A DNA stretch of 55,482 nucleotides from Stenotrophomonas acidaminiphila (GCF_001431595.1 NZ_LDJO01000039.1:1-55482), one strand, 5' to 3'. Shown: positions 11,162 to 20,679, counted from the first letter of the stretch. Numbers and translations: made by a program. Notes: generated by a model not told the origin, from the letters alone.

Positions 11162-12022
11162 TCAGCCCGGCAGCGGGATGAATTCCTTGTCGTCGCCGGG
11201 AATGGTGCCGAAGCGGCCCTGGCGCCAGTCGTCCTTGGCCTGTTCGATGCGTTCCTTCGAGCTGGAGACGAAGTTCCACCACAGGTGGCGGGGGCCATCG
11301 AGCGGTTCGCCACCCATCAGCATCGCCTTGAGCGGGGTCATGGCGCGCAGGCGCGCGCGGGCCCCGGGCTCGGGGATGACCAGGTGCTGGACCGGGATGT
11401 CGACGCCGTCGAGCTGGGCCTGGCCCTCCAGTACGTAGAGCGCGCGTTCGGCATGCGAGGCATCCAGGTCGATCTCCGCGCCCGGTTCCAGGTCGATGGC
11501 GACGTTGAGGGTGTCGGCGAATACCCGCACCGGTGACTCCTCGCCGTAGGCGCGGCCGGCGATCACCCGCAGCCAGGCGCCGTCGCGGCGCTGCTGCGGC
11601 AACTGCGCGGCGGAGAAATGGTAGAACGCCGGCGCGGTCTCCTCGTGCGTGCGCGGCAGCGCCACCCAGGTCTGCATGCCGTGCAGCGGGTGTGCGTGGC
11701 CGCGTTCGTCCGGCGGCGTGCGTTCGGAATGGGCGATGCCGCGGCCGGCGGTCATCCAGTTGACGTCGCCGGGTTCGATCACCTGCTCCGAGCCGAGCGT
11801 GTCGCGGTGGCCGATCCGCCCGGACCACAGGAAGGTGACCGTCGCCAGGCCGATGTGCGGATGCGGGCGCACGTCGATGCCCTGGCCGGGCGTGAACACG
11901 GCCGGACCCATGTGGTCGACGAACACGAACGGCCCGACGCTGCGCGCCTGCAGGGTGGGCACGGCGCGGCGTACCTGGAAACCGCCGAGGTCATGGACGC
12001 GGGGACTGATGATCGTGGTCAT
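11162..12022 (-). CDS. Pirin-family protein (second copy)
   Basis: Predicted 286-residue bicupin. Metal ligands are His54 and His56 ([10 protein letters not shown]), His98 and Glu100 (GIAHSER), the same pattern as in the first pirin in this window. Sequence similarity between the two is limited outside the motifs, so they are old paralogues rather than a recent duplication. The C-terminal cupin ends with an [10 protein letters not shown] segment and a helical [19 protein letters not shown] tail that is typical of YhaK/YhhW-like pirins. The ATG at 12022 was chosen because GGAG lies upstream and the protein then begins [19 protein letters not shown] as expected. Biochemical role uncertain (redox-linked regulator or quercetinase-like). 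Confidence 0.9.
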   Translation of the reverse strand: MTTIISPRVHDLGGFQVRRAVPTLQARSVGPFVFVDHMGPAVFTPGQGIDVRPHPHIGLATVTFLWSGRIGHRDTLGSEQVIEPGDVNWMTAGRGIAHSERTPPDERGHAHPLHGMQTWVALPRTHEETAPAFYHFSAAQLPQQRRDGAWLRVIAGRAYGEESPVRVFADTLNVAIDLEPGAEIDLDASHAERALYVLEGQAQLDGVDIPVQHLVIPEPGARARLRAMTPLKAMLMGGEPLDGPRHLWWNFVSSSKERIEQAKDDWRQGRFGTIPGDDKEFIPLPG

Positions 12023-12111
12023 GCACGGGCTCCATTGCGGGTACCGGCAGGATGGCACGCGCCGCGCGGGTTTTCTGCGGCGCGGCCATGACGGACTGTT
12101 GCCGCGGTGGA

Positions 12112-12792
12112 TCAGGCGCCACCGTCGCGGCGCGAGGCGAGGCGGTCGGCCAGGCGCGTGGGTTCGGGCAGCCGGTAGCGGGTGAGGCAGGCCAGCACCA
12201 GCGGCAGGCAGGCCTCGACCGAGACGTGGTGGCCCGGGGAGATGAACAGCGGGTTGCAGCGCGGCTTGCTGCGCAGCACCCAGCCGACCTGGCGGCCCTT
12301 GTGCAGCAGCGGCGCGTGGTCGCCACGCTCCGGACCGGGTTCGGTGTAGTCGCCGACCAGCCGGCTTTTGCCCACGCCGATGCTGGGCAGGCCGGTCAGT
12401 ACCCCGAGGTGCGCGGCAATGCCCAGCCCGCGCGGATGGGCGATGCCGTGGCCGTCGACCAGTACCAGCTGCGGCGGCTCGCGCAGTTGCCGCAGGGCCT
12501 GCAGCACTGCCGGCAGCTCGCGGAAGCTGAGCAGGCCGGGGATGTAGGGCAGGGCGGTGGGCAGTCGCGCCAGGGTCGATTCGAGCGGCTGCAGGCTGCC
12601 GCCATCGACCCGTACCGCCACCGAGCGGGTGGTGCGGCCTTCGTCCTCGAAGCCGCTGTCCACCCCGGCCACCCGCGCCGGCAGTGCCGACAGGCGGTCG
12701 TCCAGCTCCACCCGCGCGGCCAGTTCGACCTGCTGGCGGCGCAGCTCGGCCAGGGCGGCGGGGGCGATGTCGGCGGGAGGCTGGAAGCGCAT
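12112..12792 (-). CDS. nfi: Endonuclease V (deoxyinosine 3' endonuclease)
   Basis: A 226-residue DNA-repair nuclease that nicks DNA one base 3' of deoxyinosine and related deaminated bases. Active-site residues line up with those of the E. coli enzyme: Asp45 (VAGVDSGFE), Glu92 (FRELP), Asp113 (LVDGHG) and His119 (IAHPR). The wedge motif PYIPG lies at residues 82-86 and the GVGKSRL block follows. A Ser replaces the usual Val after the first catalytic Asp, which should be harmless. The ATG at 12792 begins MRFQPPADI; the gene is divergent from gpmA, with about 100 bases between starts. The downstream pirin is 89 bases away on the same strand. Confidence 0.95.
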   Translation of the reverse strand: MRFQPPADIAPAALAELRRQQVELAARVELDDRLSALPARVAGVDSGFEDEGRTTRSVAVRVDGGSLQPLESTLARLPTALPYIPGLLSFRELPAVLQALRQLREPPQLVLVDGHGIAHPRGLGIAAHLGVLTGLPSIGVGKSRLVGDYTEPGPERGDHAPLLHKGRQVGWVLRSKPRCNPLFISPGHHVSVEACLPLVLACLTRYRLPEPTRLADRLASRRDGGA

Positions 12793-12894
12793 GGTCCAAG
12801 CCTGCCACACCAGTGTCGGCGCGCGGTGCAGGGCGCGTGGGGCGATGCGGCTACAATCGGCAGGTTGCCTTCCCCCCGACCGGAGACTTTCGCA

Positions 12895-13644
12895 GTGACC
12901 CGCAAACTCGTGCTGTTGCGCCATGGCCAGAGCCAGTGGAACCTCGACAACCGTTTCACCGGCTGGGTGGACGTGGACCTGACCGAGCAGGGCCGCCGCG
13001 AAGCCGCCGCCGCCGGCCGCTTGATGAAGGAGGAAGGGCTGCAGTTCGACGTCGCCCATACCTCGGTGCTCAAGCGCGCCATCCATACCCTGCAGGGCGC
13101 GCTGGCCGAACTGGGCCAGGACTGGCTGCCGGTGAACAAGTCCTGGCGCCTCAACGAACGCCACTACGGCGGCCTGCAGGGCTTGGACAAGGCCGAGACC
13201 GCCGCCAGGCATGGCGAGGAGCAGGTCAAGGTGTGGCGCCGTTCCTACGACATCCCGCCGCCGCCGATGGATCTGGAAGACCCGGGCCACCCGATCCACG
13301 ACCGCCGTTATGCCGGCCTGGACCGCAACGCGCTGCCGGGCACCGAATCGCTGGCCACCACCCTGGAGCGGGTGCTGCCGTACTGGCACGACGCCATCGC
13401 CCCGCAGCTGAAGGACGGCAGGACCGTGTTGGTCACCGCTCACGGCAACTCGCTGCGCGCGCTGTACAAGTACCTCAACAATGTCAGCCGCGAGGACATC
13501 CTCGAGCTCAACATTCCCACCGGCATCCCGCTGCTGTTCGAACTGAACGATGACCTGACCGTGCAGTCGTTCCGCTACCTGGGCGACCCGGAAGCGGCTA
13601 AGAAGGCGGCCGAGGCCGTGGCCAACCAGGGCAAGGCGAAGTAA
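12895..13644 (+). CDS. gpmA: 2,3-bisphosphoglycerate-dependent phosphoglycerate mutase
   Basis: A 249-residue glycolytic enzyme interconverting 3- and 2-phosphoglycerate. The phosphohistidine motif [10 protein letters not shown] (His10) is at the N-terminus, followed by the ERHYGGLQG block, the insert [12 protein letters not shown] typical of the dPGM class, and [10 protein letters not shown] with the second active-site His near residue 183. The start is GTG at 12895: it follows CGGAGA and gives the exact family N-terminus [12 protein letters not shown], and no ATG fits. A TACAAT element at 12852-12857 is a plausible -10 box. A strong hairpin follows the stop. Length matches the E. coli enzyme of 250 residues. 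Confidence 0.97.
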   Translation: MTRKLVLLRHGQSQWNLDNRFTGWVDVDLTEQGRREAAAAGRLMKEEGLQFDVAHTSVLKRAIHTLQGALAELGQDWLPVNKSWRLNERHYGGLQGLDKAETAARHGEEQVKVWRRSYDIPPPPMDLEDPGHPIHDRRYAGLDRNALPGTESLATTLERVLPYWHDAIAPQLKDGRTVLVTAHGNSLRALYKYLNNVSREDILELNIPTGIPLLFELNDDLTVQSFRYLGDPEAAKKAAEAVANQGKAK

Positions 13645-13664
13645 AGCCAGCTTGCTTGACGCGT

Positions 13665-13694
13665 CGAGACACCCGGCTCCGGCCGGGTGTTTCG
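13665..13694 (+). terminator. Terminator after gpmA
   Basis: CGAGACACCCGGC / GCCGGGTGTTTCG (13 bp with one G-T pair) around the loop TCCG, followed by TTTG. It lies between convergent gpmA and the XRE-type gene, so it may serve both. Confidence 0.75.
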
Positions 13695-13719
13695 TTTGTG
13701 GCCAAGGGGCAGGGCGGTG

Positions 13720-14109
13720 TCAGCGGTCGCAGCTGGCCGGCGCGGCCTTGCAGGCTTCGTCGATCCGGTTGTCGCGTTTGGCCGCGTTCTTGCCGAGGAC
13801 GTAGCCGGCGACCCCTTGGAACATGATCACCGCCAGCACGATGCTCACGATCCACAGGGTGATCTTGATGCGGTCCGCCGCGCCGATGCCGGAAGTGGGC
13901 ACCGGCGCGGCGGCCTGGAAACCCGCCAATTGCGTTGGTTCGATACCCAGCGCCGCCGCCACCGCCATTCGCGATTCATGCGCGGCCTTGCCTTCGGCTT
14001 CCAGCCGCTGCACGGTGCGCGGGCTGAGCCCGGCCACGGCGGCCAGGTGCTCCTGCGACCAGCCGCGCGCCTCGCGCAATGACCTGATCCGGTTGGCGTC
14101 GATCTTCAT
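13720..14109 (-). CDS. XRE-type HTH regulator with C-terminal membrane helix
   Basis: A 129-residue protein. Residues 5-60 form an XRE/Cro-type helix-turn-helix (IRSLREARGWSQEHLAAVAG, then LSPRTVQRLEAEGKAA). A strongly hydrophobic stretch at about residues 85-108 (ITLWIVSIVLAVIMFQGVAGYVLG) is a single membrane-spanning helix, followed by a short tail with two Cys. The regulator would thus be tethered to the inner membrane with its DNA-binding domain inside and the Cys-bearing tail outside. The ATG at 14109 follows GAGGAACC. It diverges from the PilZ gene across 231 bases, so it may control that gene or itself; this is inference. No partner gene is recognised. Confidence 0.82.
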   Translation of the reverse strand: MKIDANRIRSLREARGWSQEHLAAVAGLSPRTVQRLEAEGKAAHESRMAVAAALGIEPTQLAGFQAAAPVPTSGIGAADRIKITLWIVSIVLAVIMFQGVAGYVLGKNAAKRDNRIDEACKAAPASCDR

Positions 14110-14340
14110 CGGTTCCTCGTCCACTGTGACTGCCCGGCGATGGTATGTGAGCCGGCACGCTGCCGCGATGCGCCGCGTTGGACCACGACAGCGCTGCGCC
14201 AGATTCACGACAGGCCTTGCCGATCAAGGTCTTGCGGGACCGTCGGGCGGTCGTCGCGCCGGTGCCCGCCGGCCGGGCTATGCTTGGGCCACGGCCACGG
14301 CCACGCAGCCGGCTTTTCCATCCAATGCACGGGGGAGCGC

Positions 14341-14712
14341 ATGAACACGTCCACGGAACGGCGCCATTTCTGGCGTGCACCCTTCCATTCACCGGCCTGG
14401 CTGGTGCGCGCCGATGGCAGCATCCACGCCGGGCAGGTGCACGACGTGTCGCTGAAGGGCGCGTTGTTCGAATTCGATGCCGGTGGCGACTGCAGGCTGG
14501 ACGAGCCCTGCCAGTTGCAGGTCGAGCTGTCGCAGGACACGCCGATCCGCATGCAGGCCACCGTAGTGCACGTGGACGGGCGCACCATCGGGCTGCGCTG
14601 CGACGAGATCGACCTGGACAGCATCACCGCGTTGCGTCGCCTGATCGAACTCAATGCCGCCGACCCTGCGTTGCTGGAGCGCGAACTGGGCGCGCTGGTC
14701 CGGTACGGCTGA
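14341..14712 (+). CDS. PilZ-domain protein (cyclic-di-GMP binding)
   Basis: A 123-residue single-domain PilZ protein. Both binding motifs are intact: the arginine motif RRHFWR (Arg8 and Arg12) and the DxSxxG motif at Asp35-Val-Ser37-Leu-Lys-Gly40. PilZ proteins bind cyclic-di-GMP and pass the signal to a partner, often in motility, biofilm or type IV pilus control. The ATG at 14341 follows GGGGGAG. No effector domain is attached, so it must act through a partner that cannot be seen here. The divergently encoded membrane XRE regulator is the nearest neighbour. Other cyclic-di-GMP proteins lie 8-20 kb away in this window. Confidence 0.92.
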   Translation: MNTSTERRHFWRAPFHSPAWLVRADGSIHAGQVHDVSLKGALFEFDAGGDCRLDEPCQLQVELSQDTPIRMQATVVHVDGRTIGLRCDEIDLDSITALRRLIELNAADPALLERELGALVRYG

Positions 14713-14863
14713 GCCGGCGTGCGCTGGCGTCCCCAGGGGCCGCGGGGCGCGCGTGCCTGCGCGGCCGCGCCGGGTCCAGGCCGGCACGCCTCCACGACCA
14801 ATGGCAGGTGTCGCCGCCGGCGTGCTCGCTAGACTGCCCCCGGTCCCCTTGGGTGGATTGCCG

Positions 14864-15670
14864 ATGTCCTCCATGCCCGCCGGCGTTTCCCGGCCGATGC
14901 GTACGACCCGCGGCCGCATCCTGTTCACCGGCGAGCAGCTGTCGGCACGGGTGGCGTGGTATGCGCCGGGCTCGCGCATGCCCGCGCACACGCACGACTG
15001 CCACCAGGTGTCGCTGCTGCTGGCCGGCACCCTGGCCGAGCGCGGCAAGGGCGAGGAGGTGCGGCTGGGCGTGCCCGCGGTCGGGGTGAAGCCGGCAGGT
15101 CTGGCGCACGCCAACGACTACGGGCCGGCCGGCGCGCTGGTGCTGGGCATCGACCTGCCGGGCGACCTCGACCTGCCGCGCGCGATTGGGCTTGCGCCGG
15201 ACTGGCGCTGGCGCACGCGGCCGGCGTCGCCGCTGCTGGGGCAGGGCGGCGCGCTGCTGTCGGTACTGGCCGCCGGCGCCAGCGCCCCCGATGCAGTCGA
15301 AAGCCAGGCCTGGGAGCTGCTCGCGGCGATGGCCGGTTGTGCCGACCGCCGTGGCGGGACGCCCCCGCGATGGGTCGCGCGCGCCTGCGAGCGCCTGCAG
15401 GAGGAGGCGGTGCCGCTGGCGTGGCTGGCGGCGGAGCAGGGTGTGCATCCGGTGTACTTCGCACGGGGCTTCGCGCGCTGGGTGGGCTGCCCGCCTTCGG
15501 TGTTCCGCGTGCGCGCGCAGCTGCAGCGCGGGTTGGCGCAGGTGGCCGCGGGCGTACCGCTGTCCGCAGCGGCGCTGCATGCCGGATTCGCCGACCAGGC
15601 GCACTTCAGCCGTATCGCGCGGCACCACTGCGGGGTGGCACCGGCACGGCTGCGCGCGCTGTTGGCGTGA
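14864..15670 (+). CDS. AraC-family transcriptional regulator
   Basis: A 268-residue regulator. The N-terminal 100 residues form a cupin-like sensor domain (AWYAPGSRMPAHTHDCHQVSL style), and the C-terminal part has the two AraC helix-turn-helices: LAWLAAEQGVHPVYFARGF and LSAAALHAGFADQAHFSR, followed by the terminal helix of the family. The ATG at 14864 was preferred to the in-frame ATGs at 14873 and 14897, though these are possible. A TAGACT element at 14830-14835 may be a -10 box. The neighbouring serine hydrolase starts 74 bases after its stop, so it could be a target or be co-transcribed; this is inference. Confidence 0.87.
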   Translation: MSSMPAGVSRPMRTTRGRILFTGEQLSARVAWYAPGSRMPAHTHDCHQVSLLLAGTLAERGKGEEVRLGVPAVGVKPAGLAHANDYGPAGALVLGIDLPGDLDLPRAIGLAPDWRWRTRPASPLLGQGGALLSVLAAGASAPDAVESQAWELLAAMAGCADRRGGTPPRWVARACERLQEEAVPLAWLAAEQGVHPVYFARGFARWVGCPPSVFRVRAQLQRGLAQVAAGVPLSAAALHAGFADQAHFSRIARHHCGVAPARLRALLA

Positions 15671-15743
15671 GCAGGTTCAATCCGTGCAAGAAGCGCGGCC
15701 ATTTCCGCGCGAGGATGGCGGCCCCTTGCCCTGGAACCGTTCC

Positions 15744-17267
15744 ATGCGCCTGACCGTGCTGGGCCTGCTGTTTGGCTTCATCCTCCCCTTGTCCGCGGCA
15801 CAGGCGGCCAGTGCCGAGCAGGCGGCGCACCACCTGCGGCAGTTCCTCGACGGCATCCCCGGGCTGGGGCCGGGGTACGCGGTGGTGGTGGTGGACCGCG
15901 AGCGGCAACTGCTCGGCTACACGCGCGGCCAGCGCAACGCCGCCAGCGGCGCACCGCTGGCGATGCACACGCCGATGTACATCGCCTCGCAGACCAAGTC
16001 GTACATGGGGCTGCTGGCCCACCTGCTGGACCGGCGCGGGGTGCTGCGCCTGGACAGCACGCTGGCCGAACACTGGCCGCAGCTGCGCCTGCCCGGCGGT
16101 GTCGATCCGGCCGCCTGGACCCTGGCCGACCTGCTCAACCATCGCGTACCGCTGAGCGCGGACGCCATCACCGTGCTGGAAGCCTATGTCCAGGCGCCCG
16201 ATCCGGCCCTGTATCCGCAGCTGCTGGGCACGCTGGCGAGTGCGCGCCCGCAGGGCTTCGACTACGACAACCTGGGCTACACGATCTACGCCGCGATCCT
16301 GCAGCAGCACACCGGCCGCTCCTGGCAGGCATGGCTGCGCGACGAACTGTTCCTCCCGTTGCGGATGAGCGATACCGCAACGCGCACGTCCACTTTCGAC
16401 CCGGCGCAGCTGGCCTACAACCACCAGTGGCTGGGGCCGGCCGATGGCTGGCGGGTGGTGGAACCCAAGCCTGACGCCATCATGCATGCGGCCGGCGGCA
16501 TGATGACCTCGCCACGCGATCTCGGCCGCTGGCTGCGCCTGCAACTGGGCGGCGCGGCGCCGGCGGGGTTCGATGTCGCCGCGGTCGAGGCCGCGCACGC
16601 CATCGGCGCGCAGGTCCAGCGCACCGCGCGCAACGCCTACGAACTGCCGTGCGTGGGCTACGCCTTCGGCTGGAATGTCTGCGATTTCGAAGGGCATGTG
16701 CTCTACATCCACGGCGGCAGCTACACCGGTGCGCGCAGCATGATGGCGTTCTCGCCGGACCTGGGGGTGGGCATCGGCGTGTTCTCCAATGCGGACAACG
16801 CCACCGGCTGGCTCACCTCACGCACGGTGGTGCAGTTCTTCCAGTACCTGGTGGATCACCCGCAGGCGGCATCGTGGGCGACCACCCGGCAGCGCATGTA
16901 CCCGCAGCACGTGGCCGCGCAGCTGCATGACCAGCGCGAGCGCCAGGCGCAGGTGCGCGCGCAGCCGCTCTGGCAGGCGTGGGCATGGCATCCCGATGCC
17001 GCGGCGCGGGCCGCCTACGCGGGGAGGTTCCGCGGCGAGCGGTTGCCGGTGGAGGCGGTCGTGGCCTCCGAGGCTGACCTGCTGCGGTTGCGGATCGGGG
17101 CGCTGGACCGCGCACTGCAGCCAGCGGCGGTCGATCTGTTCGGCGCGCAGGCCGGGCCGCTGGATGTCGCCGAGCCGCTGCGTTTCCTGCGCGATGCGAA
17201 CGGGCAACTGTCCGGCTTCGAGTTCGACGGCGAACGCTACCTGCGGATTGCCGCCGGCCCAGGCTGA
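15744..17267 (+). CDS. Secreted serine hydrolase, class C beta-lactamase-like fold
   Basis: A 507-residue protein with a signal peptide (MRLTVLGLLFGFILPLSAAQA). The catalytic elements of the beta-lactamase/penicillin-binding-protein-like hydrolases are present: Ser82-Gln-Thr-Lys85 (SxxK), Tyr174-Asp-Asn176 (YxN) and His323-Gly-Gly325 in place of the KTG triad. This HGG version is usual for esterase/peptidase members rather than true beta-lactamases, so resistance should not be inferred. A C-terminal extension of roughly 130 residues after position 375 looks like the lipocalin-like domain often attached to this family. It lies downstream of an AraC regulator. Periplasmic or outer-surface action on a peptide or ester is likely; substrate unknown. 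Confidence 0.85.
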   Translation: MRLTVLGLLFGFILPLSAAQAASAEQAAHHLRQFLDGIPGLGPGYAVVVVDRERQLLGYTRGQRNAASGAPLAMHTPMYIASQTKSYMGLLAHLLDRRGVLRLDSTLAEHWPQLRLPGGVDPAAWTLADLLNHRVPLSADAITVLEAYVQAPDPALYPQLLGTLASARPQGFDYDNLGYTIYAAILQQHTGRSWQAWLRDELFLPLRMSDTATRTSTFDPAQLAYNHQWLGPADGWRVVEPKPDAIMHAAGGMMTSPRDLGRWLRLQLGGAAPAGFDVAAVEAAHAIGAQVQRTARNAYELPCVGYAFGWNVCDFEGHVLYIHGGSYTGARSMMAFSPDLGVGIGVFSNADNATGWLTSRTVVQFFQYLVDHPQAASWATTRQRMYPQHVAAQLHDQRERQAQVRAQPLWQAWAWHPDAAARAAYAGRFRGERLPVEAVVASEADLLRLRIGALDRALQPAAVDLFGAQAGPLDVAEPLRFLRDANGQLSGFEFDGERYLRIAAGPG

Positions 17268-17465
17268 ACGCGCATGACGCGAGGCGCAGCGTGCCGCTGC
17301 GGAGCCGCGAACCCGGCCAGCCATCGCGTCGATGCCGCTGCCGGCGCCGCCCACGCCGGACCATGACGGCAGGGTGCGTGATGCTGCGCTAGGCTCCACC
17401 GGGCCGGTGCGGTGGCGCGTGCGCGTTGCCCGGCCGGCATGCCTTTCCCGACGAGGAGCAGCGCG

Positions 17466-17945
17466 ATGACCGGCAAGAACACTATCTGCCTGTGGTACGA
17501 CGGTACCGCCCTGGAGGCGGCCACGTTCTATGCGGCGACCTTTCCCGACAGCCGGGTGGGAGCCGTGCATCGCGCGCCCGGCGACTATCCCGCCGGCCGC
17601 CAGGGCGATGTGCTGACGGTCGAGTTCACGGTGCTCGGCATTCCGTGCCTGGGCCTGAACGGCGGCCCTGCGTTCCGTCACAGCGAGGCGTTCTCGTTCC
17701 AGGTCGCCACCGATGACCAGGCCGAGACCGACCGCCTGTGGCATGCGATCGTCGGCAACGGCGGCGAGGAAAGCGCCTGTGGCTGGTGCCGCGACAAGTG
17801 GGGACTGTCGTGGCAGATCACGCCGCGCGCGCTGAGCGCGGCGATCAGTGATCCGGACCCGGCCGCGGCCAGGCGTGCGTTCGAGGCGATGATGGGCATG
17901 CGCAGGATCGACATCGCCGCGATCGAGGCCGCGCGTCGCGGTTGA
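17466..17945 (+). CDS. VOC-family protein (PhnB-like)
   Basis: A 159-residue protein of the glyoxalase/VOC fold, of the group often labelled 3-demethylubiquinone-9 3-methyltransferase-like or PhnB-like. Recognisable pieces are the opening ICLWYDGTALEAATFYAATFPDS, the FTVLGIPCLGLNGGP strand pair, and the C-terminal CGWCRDKWGLSWQITPR. The ATG at 17466 follows GAGGAG. Members are small dimeric cytoplasmic proteins; few have known reactions, so none is assigned. It stands between the serine hydrolase and the M13 peptidase with its own upstream gap of 198 bases. Confidence 0.88.
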   Translation: MTGKNTICLWYDGTALEAATFYAATFPDSRVGAVHRAPGDYPAGRQGDVLTVEFTVLGIPCLGLNGGPAFRHSEAFSFQVATDDQAETDRLWHAIVGNGGEESACGWCRDKWGLSWQITPRALSAAISDPDPAAARRAFEAMMGMRRIDIAAIEAARRG

Positions 17946-18072
17946 GCCGCGCACCGGCGTGCCGCGGGTGCCGTGGCATGACCTTCGGCCTATCCGCGGC
18001 ACGGCGCCATCGCCTACGCTCGTGGATTGGCCGCGCGCAGGCGCGGCGTTCCCTGCAAGGCCGGAGATCCGC

Positions 18073-20172
18073 ATGACCCTTTCCAAGCTCGTCCCGTTGT
18101 CCCTGACCGTCGCCATCGCCGCCTCGCTGGCCGCCTGCGGCGGCAAGGGCGAAGCCACGGCGCCCGCCGCCGACACGCCCGCCAAGCCGGCGTTCGACCT
18201 GTCGCAGATCAAGACGCCGTCGGTGTCGTTCAACGTCGCCGACCTGGATCCGGCGGTTGCGGCCTGCAGCGATCTCAATGGCTTCGTCAACGGCAAGTGG
18301 CTCAGGGCCAACCCGGTGCCGGGCGACCAGGTGACCTGGGGCAGCTTCGAGATCCTGCGCGAGCGCTCGCTGGAAGTGCAGCACGCGCTGGTGCAGCAGG
18401 CCGCCGCGGCCAACGCCAAGGCCGGCAGCGTGCAGGCGCAGATCGGCGACATCTGGAAGACCGGTTCGGACGAAGCCGCCATCGAAGCGGCCGGCATCAC
18501 GCCACTGCAGCCGGAACTGGACAAGATCGCCGCGCTCGGCGACGGTGCCGCCATCGCCGGCTACCTGCGCGACGCCTATGCGCGCGGCCAGGGCTTCCTG
18601 TTCTCGCTGTATGCCAGCCCGGACTTCAAGGATTCGGCCAACGTCATCGCCTACGTCGGCCAGGGCGGCCTGGGCCTGCCGGAAAAGGGCTACTACTTCG
18701 ACGAATCGCAGGCCAGGATCCGCGAGGCCTATGTCGCCTACATCGAACGGATGCTGGTGCTGTCCGGCGTCGATGCCGCGCAGGCGAAGGAGCAGGCCAA
18801 GGCGGTGATGGCATTCGAAACCCGCCTGGCCAAGGCCTCGCTGTCGCGCATCGAACTGCGCGACCCGGCCAAGCGCTACAACCCGGTCAGCGCCGCCGCC
18901 GCCGACGCGCAGACCCCGAACTTCAGCTGGACCGCGTTGTTCGACACCCTGAAGGTGCCGGCCAAGGACAAGTTCTCGCTGGCGCAGCCGGGCTTCTTCG
19001 CCGAGGTCGACACCATGCTGGCCGAGGTCCCGGCCACGACCTGGCAGGCCTACCTGCGCTTCCACACCGTGGACAACGCGGCACCGTACCTGAGCAGTGC
19101 CTTCGAGCAGGCCAACTTCGATTTCTTCAGCAAGACCCTGCGTGGCCAGCAGGAAATGCAGCCGCGCTGGAAGCGCGTGCTGGAGTCGGTGAACGGCGCG
19201 ATGGGCGAGGCGCTCGGCCAGCTGTACGTGGACGCGGTGTTCCCGGCCGAGTCGAAGGTGGCCATGCAGCATCTGGTGGAGAACCTGTCGGCGGCGCTGA
19301 AGACGCGCCTGGAAGGCCTGCCGTGGATGGGCGAGGAGACCAAGAAGAAGGCGCTGGAGAAGTGGGCCAGCTTCACCCCGAAGATCGGCTACCCGGACAA
19401 GTGGCGCGACTGGTCGGGCCTGGCCACCCATGGCGACAGCTACCTGGGCAACATGCAGGCCGCGCGCGCCTTCAACTACCGCTACATGCTCGACAAGATC
19501 GGCAAGCCGGTGGACAAGACCGAGTGGGGCATGACCCCGCAGACGGTCAACGCCTACTACAACGCGACCAAGAACGAGATCGTGTTCCCGGCCGCGATCC
19601 TGCAGCCGCCGTTCTTCGACGCCAAGGCCGACCCGGCACTGAACTACGGCGGCATCGGCGCGGTGATCGGCCACGAGATGATGCACGGCTACGACGACTC
19701 GGGCAGCCAGTTCGCCGCCAACGGCAACTTCGACAACTGGTGGACCGACGCCGACCGCAGCGCCTTCAACGGCCGCACCGACCAGCTGGTCGCGCAGTTC
19801 GACGGCTATGAGGCGCTGCCGGGCGTGAACGTCAAGGGCAAGCTGACCCTGGGCGAGAACATCGGCGACCTCGGTGGCCTGACCGTGGCGTACGACGCGC
19901 TGCAGATGGCGCTCAAGGAAGACCCGTCGAAGAACGTGGCCGTCGACGGCTACAGCCAGGACCAGCGCTTCTTCATGAACTGGGCCACGGTGTGGCGCCG
20001 CAACTTCACCGAGGGCGAACTGCGCGTGCGCCTGAACACCGACCCGCACGCGCCGGCCAACTTCCGCGCCAACGGCGCGCCGTCGAACATGCCGTCCTTC
20101 GCCACGGCATTCCAGTGCAAGGCGGGCGACGCGATGGTGCGTGGCGACGACAAGCGCGTGGTCATCTGGTAA
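18073..20172 (+). CDS. M13-family zinc metallopeptidase lipoprotein (neprilysin-like)
   Basis: A 699-residue zinc peptidase. The N-terminus is a lipoprotein signal (LAAC, Cys near residue 23), so the enzyme is anchored to a membrane facing the periplasm. The zinc site is complete: HEMMH at residues 534-538 and GENIGD with the third ligand Glu595. The substrate-binding motif appears as VNAYYNATKNEIVFPAAILQ, with Asn-Ala-Thr where NAYYxP is more usual. The protein ends in VVIW, the family's terminal Trp. Length fits the family (about 660-740). It probably trims peptides in the periplasm. The ATG at 18073 is the only start giving the lipobox at the right place. Confidence 0.95.
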   Translation: MTLSKLVPLSLTVAIAASLAACGGKGEATAPAADTPAKPAFDLSQIKTPSVSFNVADLDPAVAACSDLNGFVNGKWLRANPVPGDQVTWGSFEILRERSLEVQHALVQQAAAANAKAGSVQAQIGDIWKTGSDEAAIEAAGITPLQPELDKIAALGDGAAIAGYLRDAYARGQGFLFSLYASPDFKDSANVIAYVGQGGLGLPEKGYYFDESQARIREAYVAYIERMLVLSGVDAAQAKEQAKAVMAFETRLAKASLSRIELRDPAKRYNPVSAAAADAQTPNFSWTALFDTLKVPAKDKFSLAQPGFFAEVDTMLAEVPATTWQAYLRFHTVDNAAPYLSSAFEQANFDFFSKTLRGQQEMQPRWKRVLESVNGAMGEALGQLYVDAVFPAESKVAMQHLVENLSAALKTRLEGLPWMGEETKKKALEKWASFTPKIGYPDKWRDWSGLATHGDSYLGNMQAARAFNYRYMLDKIGKPVDKTEWGMTPQTVNAYYNATKNEIVFPAAILQPPFFDAKADPALNYGGIGAVIGHEMMHGYDDSGSQFAANGNFDNWWTDADRSAFNGRTDQLVAQFDGYEALPGVNVKGKLTLGENIGDLGGLTVAYDALQMALKEDPSKNVAVDGYSQDQRFFMNWATVWRRNFTEGELRVRLNTDPHAPANFRANGAPSNMPSFATAFQCKAGDAMVRGDDKRVVIW

Positions 20173-20202
20173 ACCGCCGGTAGTCCGGCTGGCAACCGAC
20201 GC

Positions 20203-20228
20203 AGGGCCCGGGGCATGCCGGGCCTTTG
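20203..20228 (+). terminator. Terminator after the M13 peptidase gene
   Basis: A nine-pair stem (AGGGCCCGG region against CCGGGCCTT) with loop GGCATG, followed by TTTG, 31 bases after the stop codon. Confidence 0.6.
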
Positions 20229-20349
20229 CGTTCGGGCGCCTGGTGCCGTGCACGCCCGCGTGGTGGGCCCGCTGCGGCAATGGCGATGCCTTGCCGGTGG
20301 TGGCCGAAGCGCCGGCCTGCAGCCCGCGCTGGCGTCCGTAGAGGGCGAC

Positions 20350-20679
20350 TCAGTCCGCCCGGCGGAGCGGCGCCGCCGCGCGATGCCGTTCGCGCAGGTA
20401 CAGGAACAGCGGCAAGGCCAGCGACGGACCGACCGCCAGGCACGAAAGCGGCAGCCACAGCCGCGGCATCGCCAGCCTGCGTCCCTCGGCGACTACGAAC
20501 GTGGCCACGGCGATGCCCGAGACCAGCACGTCCGACCAGGCGAATGCCGCGATGCGCGCCGAGGTGGCCTGCTGCACCAGCAGCGGCACGTCGAGGCCGT
20601 GCGCGGACAGCCACGGAACGAACTGCGACAGCGGCAGGACCGTGCCGGCGATGCAGAGAAGTAGGTAGATGAACTTCAC
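20350..20679 (-). CDS. DUF2834-family membrane protein
   Basis: A 109-residue inner-membrane protein. The start is GTG at 20679, chosen because AGGAG lies seven bases upstream and the protein then begins VKFIYLLLCIAGTVLPLSQF, the typical opening of DUF2834 proteins. Three hydrophobic helices are visible, at about residues 3-25, 42-62 and 72-95, and the tail is basic. The GTG overlaps the stop of a possible small upstream frame as GTGA, which hints at coupling. Function of the family is unknown. It converges on the M13 peptidase gene. Confidence 0.78.
   Translation of the reverse strand: MKFIYLLLCIAGTVLPLSQFVPWLSAHGLDVPLLVQQATSARIAAFAWSDVLVSGIAVATFVVAEGRRLAMPRLWLPLSCLAVGPSLALPLFLYLRERHRAAAPLRRAD

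Noticed and set aside
15744..17267. Beta-lactamase resistance gene
   Set aside because: SxxK and YxN are present, but the third motif is HGG and there is a C-terminal extension, as in esterase/peptidase relatives.
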